Made by a program: the position numbers and the translations under genes. Below are positions 58,501 to 64,000 of a stretch of DNA of 64,000 bases, in pieces (position 1 is the first letter of the stretch; the number at the start of each line of letters is the position of its first letter). Origin of the DNA: Anadara kagoshimensis. Lineage: Eukaryota; Mollusca; Bivalvia; Arcoida; Arcidae. The notes beneath the pieces are model-generated. The model searched no databases. It was not told the origin of the DNA and was given only the letters and a program-made list of their open reading frames with translations. The stretch is from positions 34,294,680 to 34,358,679 of the forward strand of contig CM037857.1 of assembly GCA_021292105.1 (NCBI GenBank). Direction: 5' to 3'.

Positions 58501-59250
58501 TGGCATTAAACAACAGGATTCTTTATCGGGCCAAGCCTACTGTGACATGGGGCCTTGTTTATTTTAAGTTCCCATCTGAAAGAACCGTGACTTTCCTTTC
58601 GTAATGCCAAGTGTGTGGCGAAAGAACAGTCACTACCCACTTTGAAGTCTTGGGTCAGACTTTGTCGGGGTTCAAACCCACGACCTTCCACTTATGGAGA
58701 GAGCACCCTACCACTGAGCTACCAAAGTGGTTGATTTATATGACCACATATGACTAATACAATTGTATCAACATGGGGTTGTTAAGGGGCATTCACAAAT
58801 GACCTTTAATTGGTGAATACAGGCTATGACAATTGTTACATGTAATCAACTCAATCATGCTGTAACTGAATTTATTCTGTTGATTGGTAAGTTTGCAGGA
58901 ATGTATTAGAACTTTTTAGGAAAACACATAGGCAGCAAATTGAAAAAAAAACCCATAAAAAAGCAAAAGTAGATTTTGGCCAGAAAATTTAGATTTTACA
59001 GCTAAATTCATTGTTAAGGGATTTACGACTGCAGCCATTTTGATCATCGTGTATGATCTGCGTAATTAACGAGGTGATTTTTACAACTATTACAAATAGT
59101 TCACAAAGTAATTCAGTAGTTAATTGTACATGATATATATATTAATCTAACCTGACAGTACATTGAGTACATGATGGAATACTCTTGGTCAGTTTCTGGA
59201 CTAATGAGGAATACGATTTTCCTTTCCTTTCTCTCAATAATGAGTTATAA
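29402..59250 (-). CDS. Host coiled-coil protein gene, 3' part, ten exons
   Basis: Ten minus-strand exons with AG acceptors, GT donors and matching phases join into about 300 residues: 59152-59250, 56403-56453, 54227-54391, 53437-53525, 50812-50894, 49187-49272, 46958-47084, 43016-43076, 35182-35210 and 29402-29524. The product is charged and mostly helical. It has an ordered stretch (MSWKVNPYPEPPPAEYVNF), a conserved-looking linker (DPVRTAPFDIDEDHIKIP) and coiled-coil segments (AARIRELERRIKQHT, VKMLQKDLLKRYQELKAW, AEDLQKELHQARKQLEYRF), and ends ...KKKVSGY. No catalytic motif is visible. I do not recognise the family; a cytoskeletal or ciliary coiled-coil protein is only a guess. The 5' exons were not found and may lie beyond 64,000. 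The codons are intact in all ten exons, unlike the transposon genes, so it is probably functional. Confidence 0.78.
32465..32655 (-). mobile_element. Degenerate main-family SINE, minus strand
   Basis: GGGTTTGAACTCATGACCTT and AAAAAGCACTCTAACAACCA mirror the B-box and A-box ends of the main SINE, with 'aatgtcccaacaa' at the other end. It is strongly diverged and so old. Confidence 0.6.
34507..34548. repeat. (CA)n microsatellite
   Basis: About 20 CA units in an intron. The open frames that cross it on both strands are artefacts of the repeat. Confidence 0.97.
35182..35210 (-). CDS. Host gene, 29-nt exon
   Basis: It reads KNSFDNVTQ after a split codon and ends at a good GTAGGT donor. It is the only segment I found that changes phase 1 (from exon 43016-43076) to phase 0 (needed by the last exon). 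The acceptor side is weak: AAG at 35211 or six bases earlier at 35217 gives the same phase. Confidence 0.55.
36000..36235 (+). mobile_element. tRNA-derived SINE, second family, plus strand
   Basis: GGTTGCATGGTCTGAAGTGT, then 'cctaggatccaatgccac', TCCTAGTGCCTAGTGTGAAA, GGTGGTTTTCTCTGGGAGCT and the tail CTTGACTGGGGTATAGAACT. It matches the order of motifs at 25765-25985 but is more diverged. Confidence 0.65.
37160..37290. repeat. GT/TATG-rich simple repeat
   Basis: Interrupted GTGTATG and GTGTGT words. The open frame on the other strand is a product of the repeat. Confidence 0.9.
37855..37960. mobile_element. Relic of the CCTGTCTATAAAG MITE family
   Basis: Scattered matches: AAAACTTGCTATAGTGACTA, AAAAAGGCCACCTCTTC, TATAAAGACCACCTGTC. 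Order and words recall the MITE at 9584, but the ends are not clear. Confidence 0.4.
40241..40590. repeat. Perfect 175-bp tandem duplication
   Basis: AAAATGTTAATTCTATCCTT starts at 40241 and 40416. I see no difference between the two copies. A partial third match (GGACAGACAAAACGAGTGAT) follows at about 40592. Confidence 0.95.
41839..42310. mobile_element. TIR element with 178-bp internal duplication
   Basis: Left TGGGCCGGGTTGC and right GCAACCCGGCCA are inverted repeats. Inside, GTTTCAAAGTCTGGAAAAAT and GTCAGGTGCACATCTTCAAT occur twice about 178 bp apart. A run of 26 A (41800-41825) lies just left. No coding potential. Confidence 0.65.
43016..43076 (-). CDS. Host gene exon, phase 0 in, phase 1 out
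   Basis: After a GTGTTTTAG acceptor it reads VKMLQKDLLKRYQELKAWTS, continuing the coiled coil of exon 46958-47084. The donor is a weak GTTTTA. In the second frame the same 61 bases read GQNASERFAETLPRTESLDI without a stop, which would fit a short upstream exon at 44531-44573. Confidence 0.7.
43804..43873. repeat. Perfect hairpin, 31-bp arms and 8-nt loop
   Basis: The left arm starts TAAGAATTGAATTGCACTTT and the right arm ends AAAGTGCAATTCAATTCTTA. The arms are exact reverse complements around the loop CACCCCGA. The 20-base end AAAGTGCAATTCAATTCTTA also occurs alone at 5822-5841, so the arm is a dispersed repeat, probably the TIR of a MITE reduced to its ends. Confidence 0.95.
44531..44573 (-). 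CDS. Possible alternative first coding exon
   Basis: ATG at 44573 opens MVDSELDLDDDNDS and a split Gly, followed by a GTAGGT donor. In that phase the next exon, 43016-43076, reads GQNASERFAETLPRTESLDI. The composition looks like real protein, and a CpG-containing patch 400 bp upstream could be a promoter. It would require the next exon to be used in a different frame from the main gene, and I found no clear continuation, so it may be chance. Confidence 0.3.
46958..47084 (-). CDS. Host gene exon, coiled coil
   Basis: Reads AARIRELERRIKQHTSDML, NRRKQPKGTPQEEMAAAQ and RELDE between a TTTGTAG acceptor and a GTGGGT donor. Phase 2 in and 0 out. It could in principle also join exon 29402-29524 directly, in frame. 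Confidence 0.85.
47085..49186 (-). other. Intron of the host gene
   Basis: Mostly a pogo-like TIR element (47373-48650), then an interspersed repeat at 48780-49010 that shares AAGTTTCAT, GGAAGGAT and GAAAGGCAGGGG with 26280-26425. Confidence 0.6.
47373..48650. mobile_element. Pogo/Tigger-like non-autonomous TIR element
   Basis: The left end CAGTAGAACTTCGATGGCTC and inverted right end CAGTAGACCTTCGATCGCTC form TIRs of about 23 bp with few mismatches. TA precedes the left end (47371-47372); the right flank is AA, presumably decayed. CGAGTTATCCGGGGTATTCG near the right end is typical of Tigger-type termini as I know them. No transposase frame remains. Confidence 0.75.
49187..49272 (-). CDS. Host gene exon
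   Basis: Reads QDVLNAHEKLQKIQRSMSP, TTRQRIEDEK between TATTACAG and GTATGT. Phase 0 in and 2 out. A five-copy minisatellite begins only 32 bp upstream of its acceptor. Confidence 0.85.
49305..49740. repeat. 91-bp minisatellite, five copies
   Basis: CAATTTGCTAAATGCAGACA starts at 49305, 49396, 49487, 49578 and 49669, an exact 91-bp period. Each unit contains AAACCTGTCTATAAAGRCCA, the terminal motif of the MITE family at 9584 and 53278. Confidence 0.97.
49741..50558 (-). other. Intron stretch
   Basis: Unremarkable AT-rich sequence between the minisatellite and the foldback element. Nothing recognised. Confidence 0.45.
50559..50768. mobile_element. 210-bp foldback element with 43-bp TIRs
   Basis: The left arm begins AATTGACAGATCGCTGGCCA and the inverted right arm AATTGACGTATCGCTGACCA. 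They match in 37 of 43 positions, to ACAAAGG. Both arms can be read as open frames (FVGTLW.W.AI.QL) on opposite strands, an effect of the inversion. A solo arm lies at 30637-30663. Confidence 0.85.
50812..50894 (-). CDS. Host gene exon
   Basis: Reads FMDPVRTAPFDIDEDHIKIP, TNEERIK after a split Asp, between TGATTTAG and GTAAGA. Phase 1 in and 0 out. The non-coiled, acidic linker looks conserved in type. Confidence 0.85.
50942..52826 (+). mobile_element. Pearl-like element C, with about seven core repeats
   Basis: Begins AACAAGAGGCCCATGGGCCT and ends GGCTCAGGTGAGCTAAAAA after a hairpin (AGCTCATCTGAGCC pairs with GGCTCAGGTGAGCT). The core (about 51180-52230) repeats TATACATGCCTATACAAAAA and TGACCTTGACCTTTGAACC about every 145 bp. 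It is the reverse orientation of elements A and B. The 3' part (CACGACGGACGAGGCACGAC) is specific to this copy. Confidence 0.8.
52848..53165 (-). mobile_element. Second-family SINE, minus strand, diverged
   Basis: Plus-strand order: CCTAGTCAAGATTCATTTAC, GGGATGGTGGAGGAAACTGG, then TTAGGATCTGCCCAAGTGGG with GGGATTCAAACC (inverted B box). This mirrors 25765-25985. A stretch at 52990-53100 appears inserted or unrelated. Confidence 0.55.
53278..53428. mobile_element. MITE, sister of 9584-9762, next to a splice donor
   Basis: The left end CAGTAAAACCTGTCTATAAA is preceded by TA (53276-53277). The right end CTTTAAGGCAGGTTAGAC lacks the last bases of the family TIR. The interior ACAATTGGTATACAATTCTA and GGCCTTTATAAGCAGATGAC match the copy at 9584. 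It ends 8 bp from the donor of exon 53437-53525. Confidence 0.8.
53437..53525 (-). CDS. Host gene exon
   Basis: Reads DQELLKEWRSETKALQQKK, YFESLQKGTK between ATTTACAG and GTAACG, phase 2 in and 1 out. Confidence 0.85.
53526..54226 (-). other. Intron, no feature seen
   Basis: AT-rich; short matches to 'aaaaaggccactaatggaac' near 53600 hint at another MITE relic. Confidence 0.4.
54227..54391 (-). CDS. Host gene exon with NPYPEPPPAEY segment
   Basis: Reads RNSASNNSSVMSWKVNPYP, EPPPAEYVNFKMNEERKLA, KIKDLKEKTDAILQRR between GTTCTAG and GTATGT. Phase 2 in and 2 out. This is the longest exon and the most distinctive sequence for identifying the family. Confidence 0.88.
54640..54863 (+). mobile_element. 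3' fragment of a pearl-like element
   Basis: Ends GTGCTCAGGTGAGCTAAAAA like element C and carries AATTTCATCAAGAGTATC and 'gacagacaaggatcaaggg'. There is no core array or other end. Confidence 0.6.
54864..55917 (-). other. Intron stretch, no gene seen
   Basis: AT-rich with A-runs around 55403-55430. A 65-codon plus-strand frame at 55559-55756 is Asn/Lys-rich and looks like chance. Confidence 0.45.
55918..56237. repeat. Minisatellite, 38-bp unit with longer variants
   Basis: Four units of TAGTACACACCATAGCACAA plus CACCTGACCAACCACATA at 56094-56237. They are preceded by longer variants that include AGACACCCATGTACACAC. Open frames across it are repeat artefacts. Confidence 0.95.
56403..56453 (-). 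CDS. Host gene exon, 51 nt
   Basis: Reads FIRPFDKKRDASTPKE with split codons at both ends, between TTCTAAAG and GTAGAT. Phase 2 in and 2 out, matching both neighbours. Confidence 0.8.
56516..56605. mobile_element. Relic of the CCTGTCTATAAAG MITE family
   Basis: AGTAAAACCTGCTATAGCAA, then TATACAAAGACCACCTGTCC. Diverged, with no clear second end. Confidence 0.45.
56723..57298 (+). mobile_element. hAT-type element with BED finger and 8-bp duplication
   Basis: Ends TAGGGGTGTGCAATA and (inverted) TAGGGGTGGGTATTG. AAGGCTAT flanks both sides exactly (56715-56722 and 57299-57306), the 8-bp target duplication of hAT elements. Inside is a 73-codon frame with a BED zinc finger. The 576-bp length shows that most of the transposase is deleted. 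Confidence 0.92.
56980..57198 (+). pseudogene. BED zinc-finger remnant of a hAT transposase
   Basis: ATG at 56980 gives MAVDEVKLVKNK, a TGA, then AKTKVWEHFKFRQIVG, ALCTVCNADVNYAGGTSNF and TSHIRCHHPN, ending at TAA 57196. VWEHF, CTVC, the GGTSNF turn and HIRCHHP are the aromatic, CxxC and HxxxxH elements of a BED finger (ZBED type). The catalytic hAT domain is absent. Confidence 0.85.
57367..57654 (-). mobile_element. Main-family SINE, minus strand, internal deletion
   Basis: GAGTTGAGTAATGGTGTTTT at one end and AACTGAGCTACAGCAGTGGT at the other. The B-box region is deleted, as GGGGCAGACTTAACAACTGA joins directly. Confidence 0.88.
57655..58387 (-). other. Intron stretch, no gene seen
   Basis: A minus-strand 61-codon frame (57661-57846: ...FILKREVEEYETEKIRWLL...) has protein-like composition but no splice sites or recognisable domain, and phases do not require it. 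The rest is Asn/Lys-codon-rich AT sequence. Confidence 0.4.
58388..58730 (-). mobile_element. Main-family SINE, minus strand, full length
   Basis: GTTGAGTAATGGTGTTTAAC through GGGGTTCAAACCCACGACCT (B box) to CCTACCACTGAGCTACC (A box). The copy is complete and close to that at 15241. Confidence 0.9.
59152..59250 (-). CDS. Host gene, most 5' exon found
   Basis: Reads YNSLLRERKGKSYSSLVQK, LTKSIPSCTQCTV between GATTGCAG and GTTAGA. Phase 2 in shows that at least one more coding exon exists upstream, which I did not find. Confidence 0.78.
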
Positions 59251-59710
59251 CTGCAATCCATGCACAGACACATACACACATACAAACAATATTCAGAGCA
59301 TATGAGATGAGTAAACATTAAAAGAAAAAAGATAAAGCAAATACAAGGATTAGTATATAATTGGTGATATAAGTCGTCCATGATCTGATGGCAAAGTATA
59401 CAAAGAGTCTATTAGGGTAATTGTAATTCATAAATCATGAGGGGGCATGATTATATGTATATATATACAGTGATACACTACTTACACCTATATGTGTTAT
59501 TTAAACCTGTCCTGTTTATAAACACTTTGCCATCAGATCGTGGACAGACTATACAGAGTGAAACATGAAGGCACAAATGTAACATAAAATAAGAACAGGG
59601 TCTCTAAGTCTCATCATATAACAGTAACAATTTGTGATCTTAGGATACGAAACAAATCAGGGGGATTAGGACTGATGGCAAATGTTGATAATCTGTCATT
59701 ATACACAATA
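59251..59710. other. Stretch without recognised feature
   Basis: AT-rich upstream sequence, with ATCAGATCGTGGAC at 59534 echoing 'gatctgatggc' at 59383. No exon recognised. Confidence 0.4.
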
Positions 59711-62662
59711 CAGTAAAACGTGTTTATAACGAAGCTCTGGGGACTCCATTTTTAACTTCTTTATAACACAACTCCGCTATATTGTTATATATATATACCG
59801 TATAGACTTATATAGAGAAGCAGCAGCCGGACCCAATATTTGACTTGGTACTATTCATGTATTCGGTTAAGTGTGTTCGTTATATTGTTATCTATAGACT
59901 TATATAGAGAAGCAGCAGCCGGACCTAATATTTGACTTGGTACTATTCATGTATTCGGTTAAGCGTGTTCGTTATATTGTTATCGTGTTCGTTATATTGT
60001 TATCTATAGACTTATATAGAGAAGCAGCAGCCGGACCCAATAATTGACTTGGTACTATCCATGTATTCGGTTAAGTGTGTTCGTTATATTGTTATCTATA
60101 GACTTATATAGAGAAGCAGCAGCCGGACCCAATAATTGACTTGGTACTATCCATGTATTCGGTTAAGCGTGTTCGTTATATTGTTATCTATAGACTTATA
60201 TAGAGAAGCAGCAGCCGGACCCAATATTTGACTTGGTACTATCCATGTATTCGGTTAAGTGTGTTCGTTATATTGTTATCTATAGACTTATATAGAGAAG
60301 CAGCAGCCGGACCCAATAATTGACTTGGTACTATCAAGTGTGTTCGTTATATTGTTATCTATAGACTTATATAGAGAAGCAGCAGCCGGACCCAATATTT
60401 GACTTGGTACTATCCATGTATTCGGTTAAGTGTGTTCGTTATATTGTTATCTATAGACTTATATAGAGAAGCAGCAGCCGGACCCAATATTTGACTTGGT
60501 ACTATCCATGTATTCGGTTAAGCGTGTTCGTTATATTGTTATCTATAGACTTATATAGAGAAACAGCAGCCGGACCCAATATTTGACTTGGTACTATCCA
60601 TGTATTCGGTTAAGCGTGTTCGTTATATTGTTATCTAAAGACTTATATAGAGAAGCAGCAGCCGGACCCAATAATTGACTTGGTACTATCCATGTATTCG
60701 GTTAAGCGTGTTCGTTTATTGTTATCTATAATCTTATATAGAGAAGCAGCAGCCGGACCCAATATTTGACTTGGTACTATCCATGTATTCGGTTAAGCGT
60801 GTTCGTTATATTGTTATCTAAAGACTTATATAGAGAAGCAGCAGCCGGACCTAATATTTGACTTGGTACTATCCATGTATTCGGTTAAGCGTGTTTGTTA
60901 TATTGTTATCTATAGACCTATATAGAGAAGCAGCAGCCGGACCCAATAATTGACTTGGTACTATCCATGTATTCGGTTAAGCGTGTTCGTTATATTGTTA
61001 TCTATAGACTTATATAGAGAAGCAGCAGCCGGACCCAATAATTGACTTGGTACTATCCATGTATTCGGTTAAGCGTGTTTGTTATATTGTTATCTATAGA
61101 CCTATATAGAGAAGCAGCAGCCGGACCCAATAATTGACTTGGTACTATCCATGTATTCGGTTAAGCGTGTTTGTTATATTGTTATCTATAGACCTATATA
61201 GAGAAGCAGCAGCCGGACCCAATATTTGACTTGGTACTATCCATGTATTCGGTTAAGCGTGTTCGTTATATTGTTATCTATAGACTTATATAGAGAAGCA
61301 GCAGCCGGACCCAATAATTGACTTGGTACTATCCATGTATTCGGTTAAGCGTGTTTGTTATATTGTTATCTATAGACTTATATAGAGAAGCAGCAGCCGG
61401 ACCCAATAATTGACTTGGTACTATCCATGTATTCGGTTAAGCGTGTTTGTTATATTGTTATCTATAGACCTATATAGAGAAGCAGCAGCCGGACCCAATA
61501 ATTGACTTGGTACTATCCATGTATTCGGTTAAGCGTGTTTGTTATATTGTTATCTATAGACCTATATAGAGAAGCAGCAGCCGGACCCAATAATTGACTT
61601 GGTACTATCCATGTATTCGGTTAAGCGTGTTTGTTATATTGTTATCTATAGACCTATATAGAGAAGCAGCAGCCGGACCCAATATTTGACTTGGTACTAT
61701 CCATGTATTCGGTTAAGCGTGTTCGTTATATTGTTATCTAAAGACTTATATAGAGAAGCAGCAGCCGGACCCAATATTTGACTTGGTACTATCCATGTAT
61801 ACGGTTAAGCGTGTTCGTTATATTGTTATCTATAGACTTATATAGAGAAGCAGCAGCCGGACCTAATATTTGACTTGGTACTATCCATGTATACGGTTAA
61901 GCGTGTTCGTTATATTGTTATCTATAGACTTATATAGAGAAGCAGCAGCCGGACCCAATATTTGACTTGGTACTATCCATGTATACGGTTAAGTGTGTTC
62001 GTTATATTGTTATCTATAGACTTATATAGAGAAGCAGCAGCCGGACCTAATATTTGACTTGGTACTATCCATGTATACGGTTAAGCGTGTTCGTTATATT
62101 GTTATCTATAGACTTATATAGAGAAACAGCCCGGACCCAATAATTGACTTGGTACTATCCATGTATTCGGTTAAGCGTGTTTGTTATATTGTTATCTATA
62201 GACCTATATAGAGAAGCAGCAGCCGGACCCAATATTTGACTTGGTACTATCCATGTATTCGGTTAAGCGTGTTCGTTATATTGTTATCTAAAGACTTATA
62301 TAGAGAAGCAGCAGCCGGACCCAATATTTGACTTGGTACTATCCATGTATACGGTTAAGCGTGTTCGTTATATTGTTATCTATAGACTTATATAGAGAAG
62401 CAGCAGCCGGACCTAATATTTGACTTGGTACTATCCATGTATACGGTTAAGCGTGTTCGTTATATTGTTATCTATATACTTATATAGAGAAGCAGCAGCC
62501 GGACCCAATATTTGACTTGGTACTATCCATGTATACGGTTAAGTGTGTTCGTTATATTGTTATCTATAGACTTATATAGGAAGCAGCAGCCGGACACCAA
62601 TATTTGACTTGGTACTATCCATGTATACGGTTAAGCGTGTTCGTTATATTTGTGTTTTACTG
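59711..62662. mobile_element. TA-flanked TIR element containing a 92-bp satellite array
   Basis: The left end CAGTAAAACGTGTTTATAAC and inverted right end CAGTAAAACACAAATATAAC are TIRs of about 25 bp. TA flanks both (59709-59710 and 62663-62664). This is the Tc1/mariner-pogo pattern. Almost the whole interior is the array at 59802-62650. The non-repetitive left part (59711-59801) has 'acttctttataacacaactccgct'. No transposase. Confidence 0.85.
59802..62650. repeat. 92-bp satellite, about 31 copies
   Basis: The unit runs TATAGACTTATATAGAGAAG, CAGCAGCCGGACCCAATATT, TGACTTGGTACTATCCATGT, ATTCGGTTAAGCGTGTTCGT, TATATTGTTATC. Copies start at, for example, 59893, 60005 and 60097. The spacing is 92 bp except for one 20-bp extra piece and one shortened copy (near 60330). 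Variant sites (attt/aatt in CCCAATATTTGAC, TTCGG/TACGG, GTTCG/GTTTG) are shared in blocks, so multi-unit segments have been copied. Confidence 0.97.
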
Positions 62663-62768
62663 TATACTACTTCCTAAAATCAATTTTGAGACCATGTAAC
62701 ATGTTTATTATATTTTGACACAAGATAAAAATTCCAGTTGAGACTTAGAGACCCTATAGGTAGTACTA

Positions 62769-62908
62769 AAGTGAAACATGTCTGAAGTGGAACCCGGGTA
62801 TACTGAATTAGATTTCTAATACAGATTTCAGATTTATCATAAAAGACTGTATAAATTGAAGATTTTTTTTTTATACTATAGAAGTTTCATTATAGATAGG
62901 TTTCACTT
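62769..62908. mobile_element. Small MITE with AAGTGAAAC termini
   Basis: AAAGTGAAACATGTCTGAAG at the left and, inverted, CAAGTGAAACCTATCTATAA at the right, about 140 bp. Target duplication unclear. Confidence 0.5.
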
Positions 62909-63796
62909 GATAATGAAAATGCCATTAAAAAGACAGAAAAATACATCACAAATCATTGTTATATTAAGGTATATATCATTAAAATAGAGGGTCAATTTGT
63001 TTGATAATTAGACCAGTCATTGTGAATGTGATGACCTTATTCTGTAATTTTTCATTAGAGTTTGTAAGTTTTAGTACACATATACTTATTTTGTCAAAAT
63101 AACGATATTCATTAAAGTATTTAGACTTAGCATAATTAAACCATATTATCAAACATTTTTCAAGCATTTTTATAGAGAAGTACAATTTTGAAAGATATGG
63201 CTGGACGGACAAAGCCATGCCGTAATTATTAATACGGGATGTTACACGGGCATATAATAAATGAATCCTTGGCCAGCAAAACAACCATGTGCCATTATAT
63301 GTTCACAATACAAAACCATATTGTCCCAAACCCCAATATGTTCACAATACCAAAGCCATATTTTCCCAAACCCCAATATGTTAACAATACAAAAGCCATA
63401 CTGTCCCAAACCCCAATATTCAATACAGAAGCTAGAGTAGGTGATACATACATAGGTTCTACATGTTCCAGTGGTCTAAGTTTACTTTGTAAAATATAAA
63501 CAACTTCATTAATCATAAGATTACCATGTGCTAGTGATTAAAAAACAATTAGAAAAACAGTAAGAGTGAGATGTGTGTTCAATGTTGTATCATGCTAAAC
63601 ATTTCCCACACTACTGTAAATAAGGTACAACAAGAAATAACTGTCATCAAGAAACGTCTAATATTTTATAGATCAATAGAATGAACAGCTAACTAGAAAT
63701 AATAAATCCCATGGTAACCTCATAAAACAACCAATCAGAATAAAAAGGCTAGTTTTAGAGCCTTAACAGTTAACCCATTTGAAATTTAACAGTAAG
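62909..63796. other. Stretch with a short tandem repeat, no gene assigned
   Basis: Three copies of CCCAAACCCCAATATGTT plus AACAATACAAAAGCCATA lie at 63298-63420. The minus-strand frame LRPLEHVEPMYVSPTLASVL at about 63410-63480 looks protein-like, but its splice sites do not fit the phase of exon 59152-59250. Confidence 0.45.
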
Positions 63797-64000
63797 GAGT
63801 TGAGTAATGGTGTTTAATGTTTCAGTCAAGAATATCTCACTTATGTCGAGACATTACCAGTTATAGGCAAAGGTGCAGAAATTTTGCATGCGTATTGCCC
63901 TGATGGCATTATACTGCAGGGTACCACACCTACTGTGACACAGAACCTTGATTATTTTAAGTTTCCATCCGAAAGAAATGTGATTTAAATTTCGTAATGT
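63797..64000 (-). mobile_element. Main-family SINE, minus strand, cut by the window edge
   Basis: GAGTTGAGTAATGGTGTTTA through GTTTCCATCCGAAAGAAATG. The promoter half lies outside the window. Confidence 0.9.

Noticed and set aside
59802-62650. CRISPR or rRNA spacer array
   Set aside because: Contiguous 92-bp satellite without spacers, enclosed by transposon ends.
63410-63480. Upstream exon of the host gene (PLEHVEPMYVSPTLASVL)
   Set aside because: No donor giving the phase required by exon 59152-59250, and the frame runs on into a short tandem repeat.

Overview
The window is AT-rich animal DNA, most likely from a mollusc and perhaps a bivalve. The grounds are spliced genes with large introns, at least two tRNA-derived SINE families in many copies, short elements with tandem-repeat cores that resemble the bivalve 'pearl' type, and transposase families I associate with mollusc genomes. 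This is pattern recognition, not a database match. No bacterial-type gene, CRISPR array, rRNA or convincing functional tRNA was seen, and I recognised no retrovirus or LTR element. Left part (1-18,180): a satellite array of about 173-bp units (1-4,748) runs straight into a decayed DNA transposon (about 4,749-18,180). This outer element carries a plus-strand THAP / HTH_Tnp_4 / DDE_Tnp_4 transposase and a convergent minus-strand SAP-SWIM-YqaJ nuclease, the pairing I associate with the ISL2EU superfamily. Its transposase exon is split by a second complete-ended DNA transposon (6,314-14,288), which has 28-bp terminal inverted repeats and a 4-bp target duplication. That inner element has its own five-exon DUF7869-like transposase gene. 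It in turn holds SINEs, a TA-flanked MITE and a pearl-like element, so three to four layers of nesting can be read directly. Middle left (18,180-29,400): a SINE carrying a foldback insertion, a 217-bp tandem duplication, a second pearl-like element split by a 5'-truncated L1-like LINE with poly-A and a 14-bp target duplication, a TIR element with an 86-base G run, and other duplications and SINEs. No host gene was found here. Right part (29,402-64,000): one host gene on the minus strand. Ten exons with consistent splice phases encode about 300 residues of a coiled-coil protein. Its 3' end lies at 29,402 and its 5' end was not found; it may be outside the window. I could not name the protein. 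Its introns are filled with repeats: a third pearl-like element, pogo-like TIR elements, a BED-finger hAT relic with a perfect 8-bp target duplication, foldback elements, 91-bp and 38-bp minisatellites, and several SINEs. Upstream of the last exon found lies an array of about 31 copies of a 92-bp unit, wholly inside a TA-flanked TIR element (59,711-62,662). Recurring theme: short DNA transposons whose interior or sub-terminal sequence has expanded into tandem arrays (59.7 kb, 49.3 kb, the pearl-like elements and possibly the satellite at 1-4.7 kb). Two of these arrays carry a regular receptor-like motif in nearly every unit.
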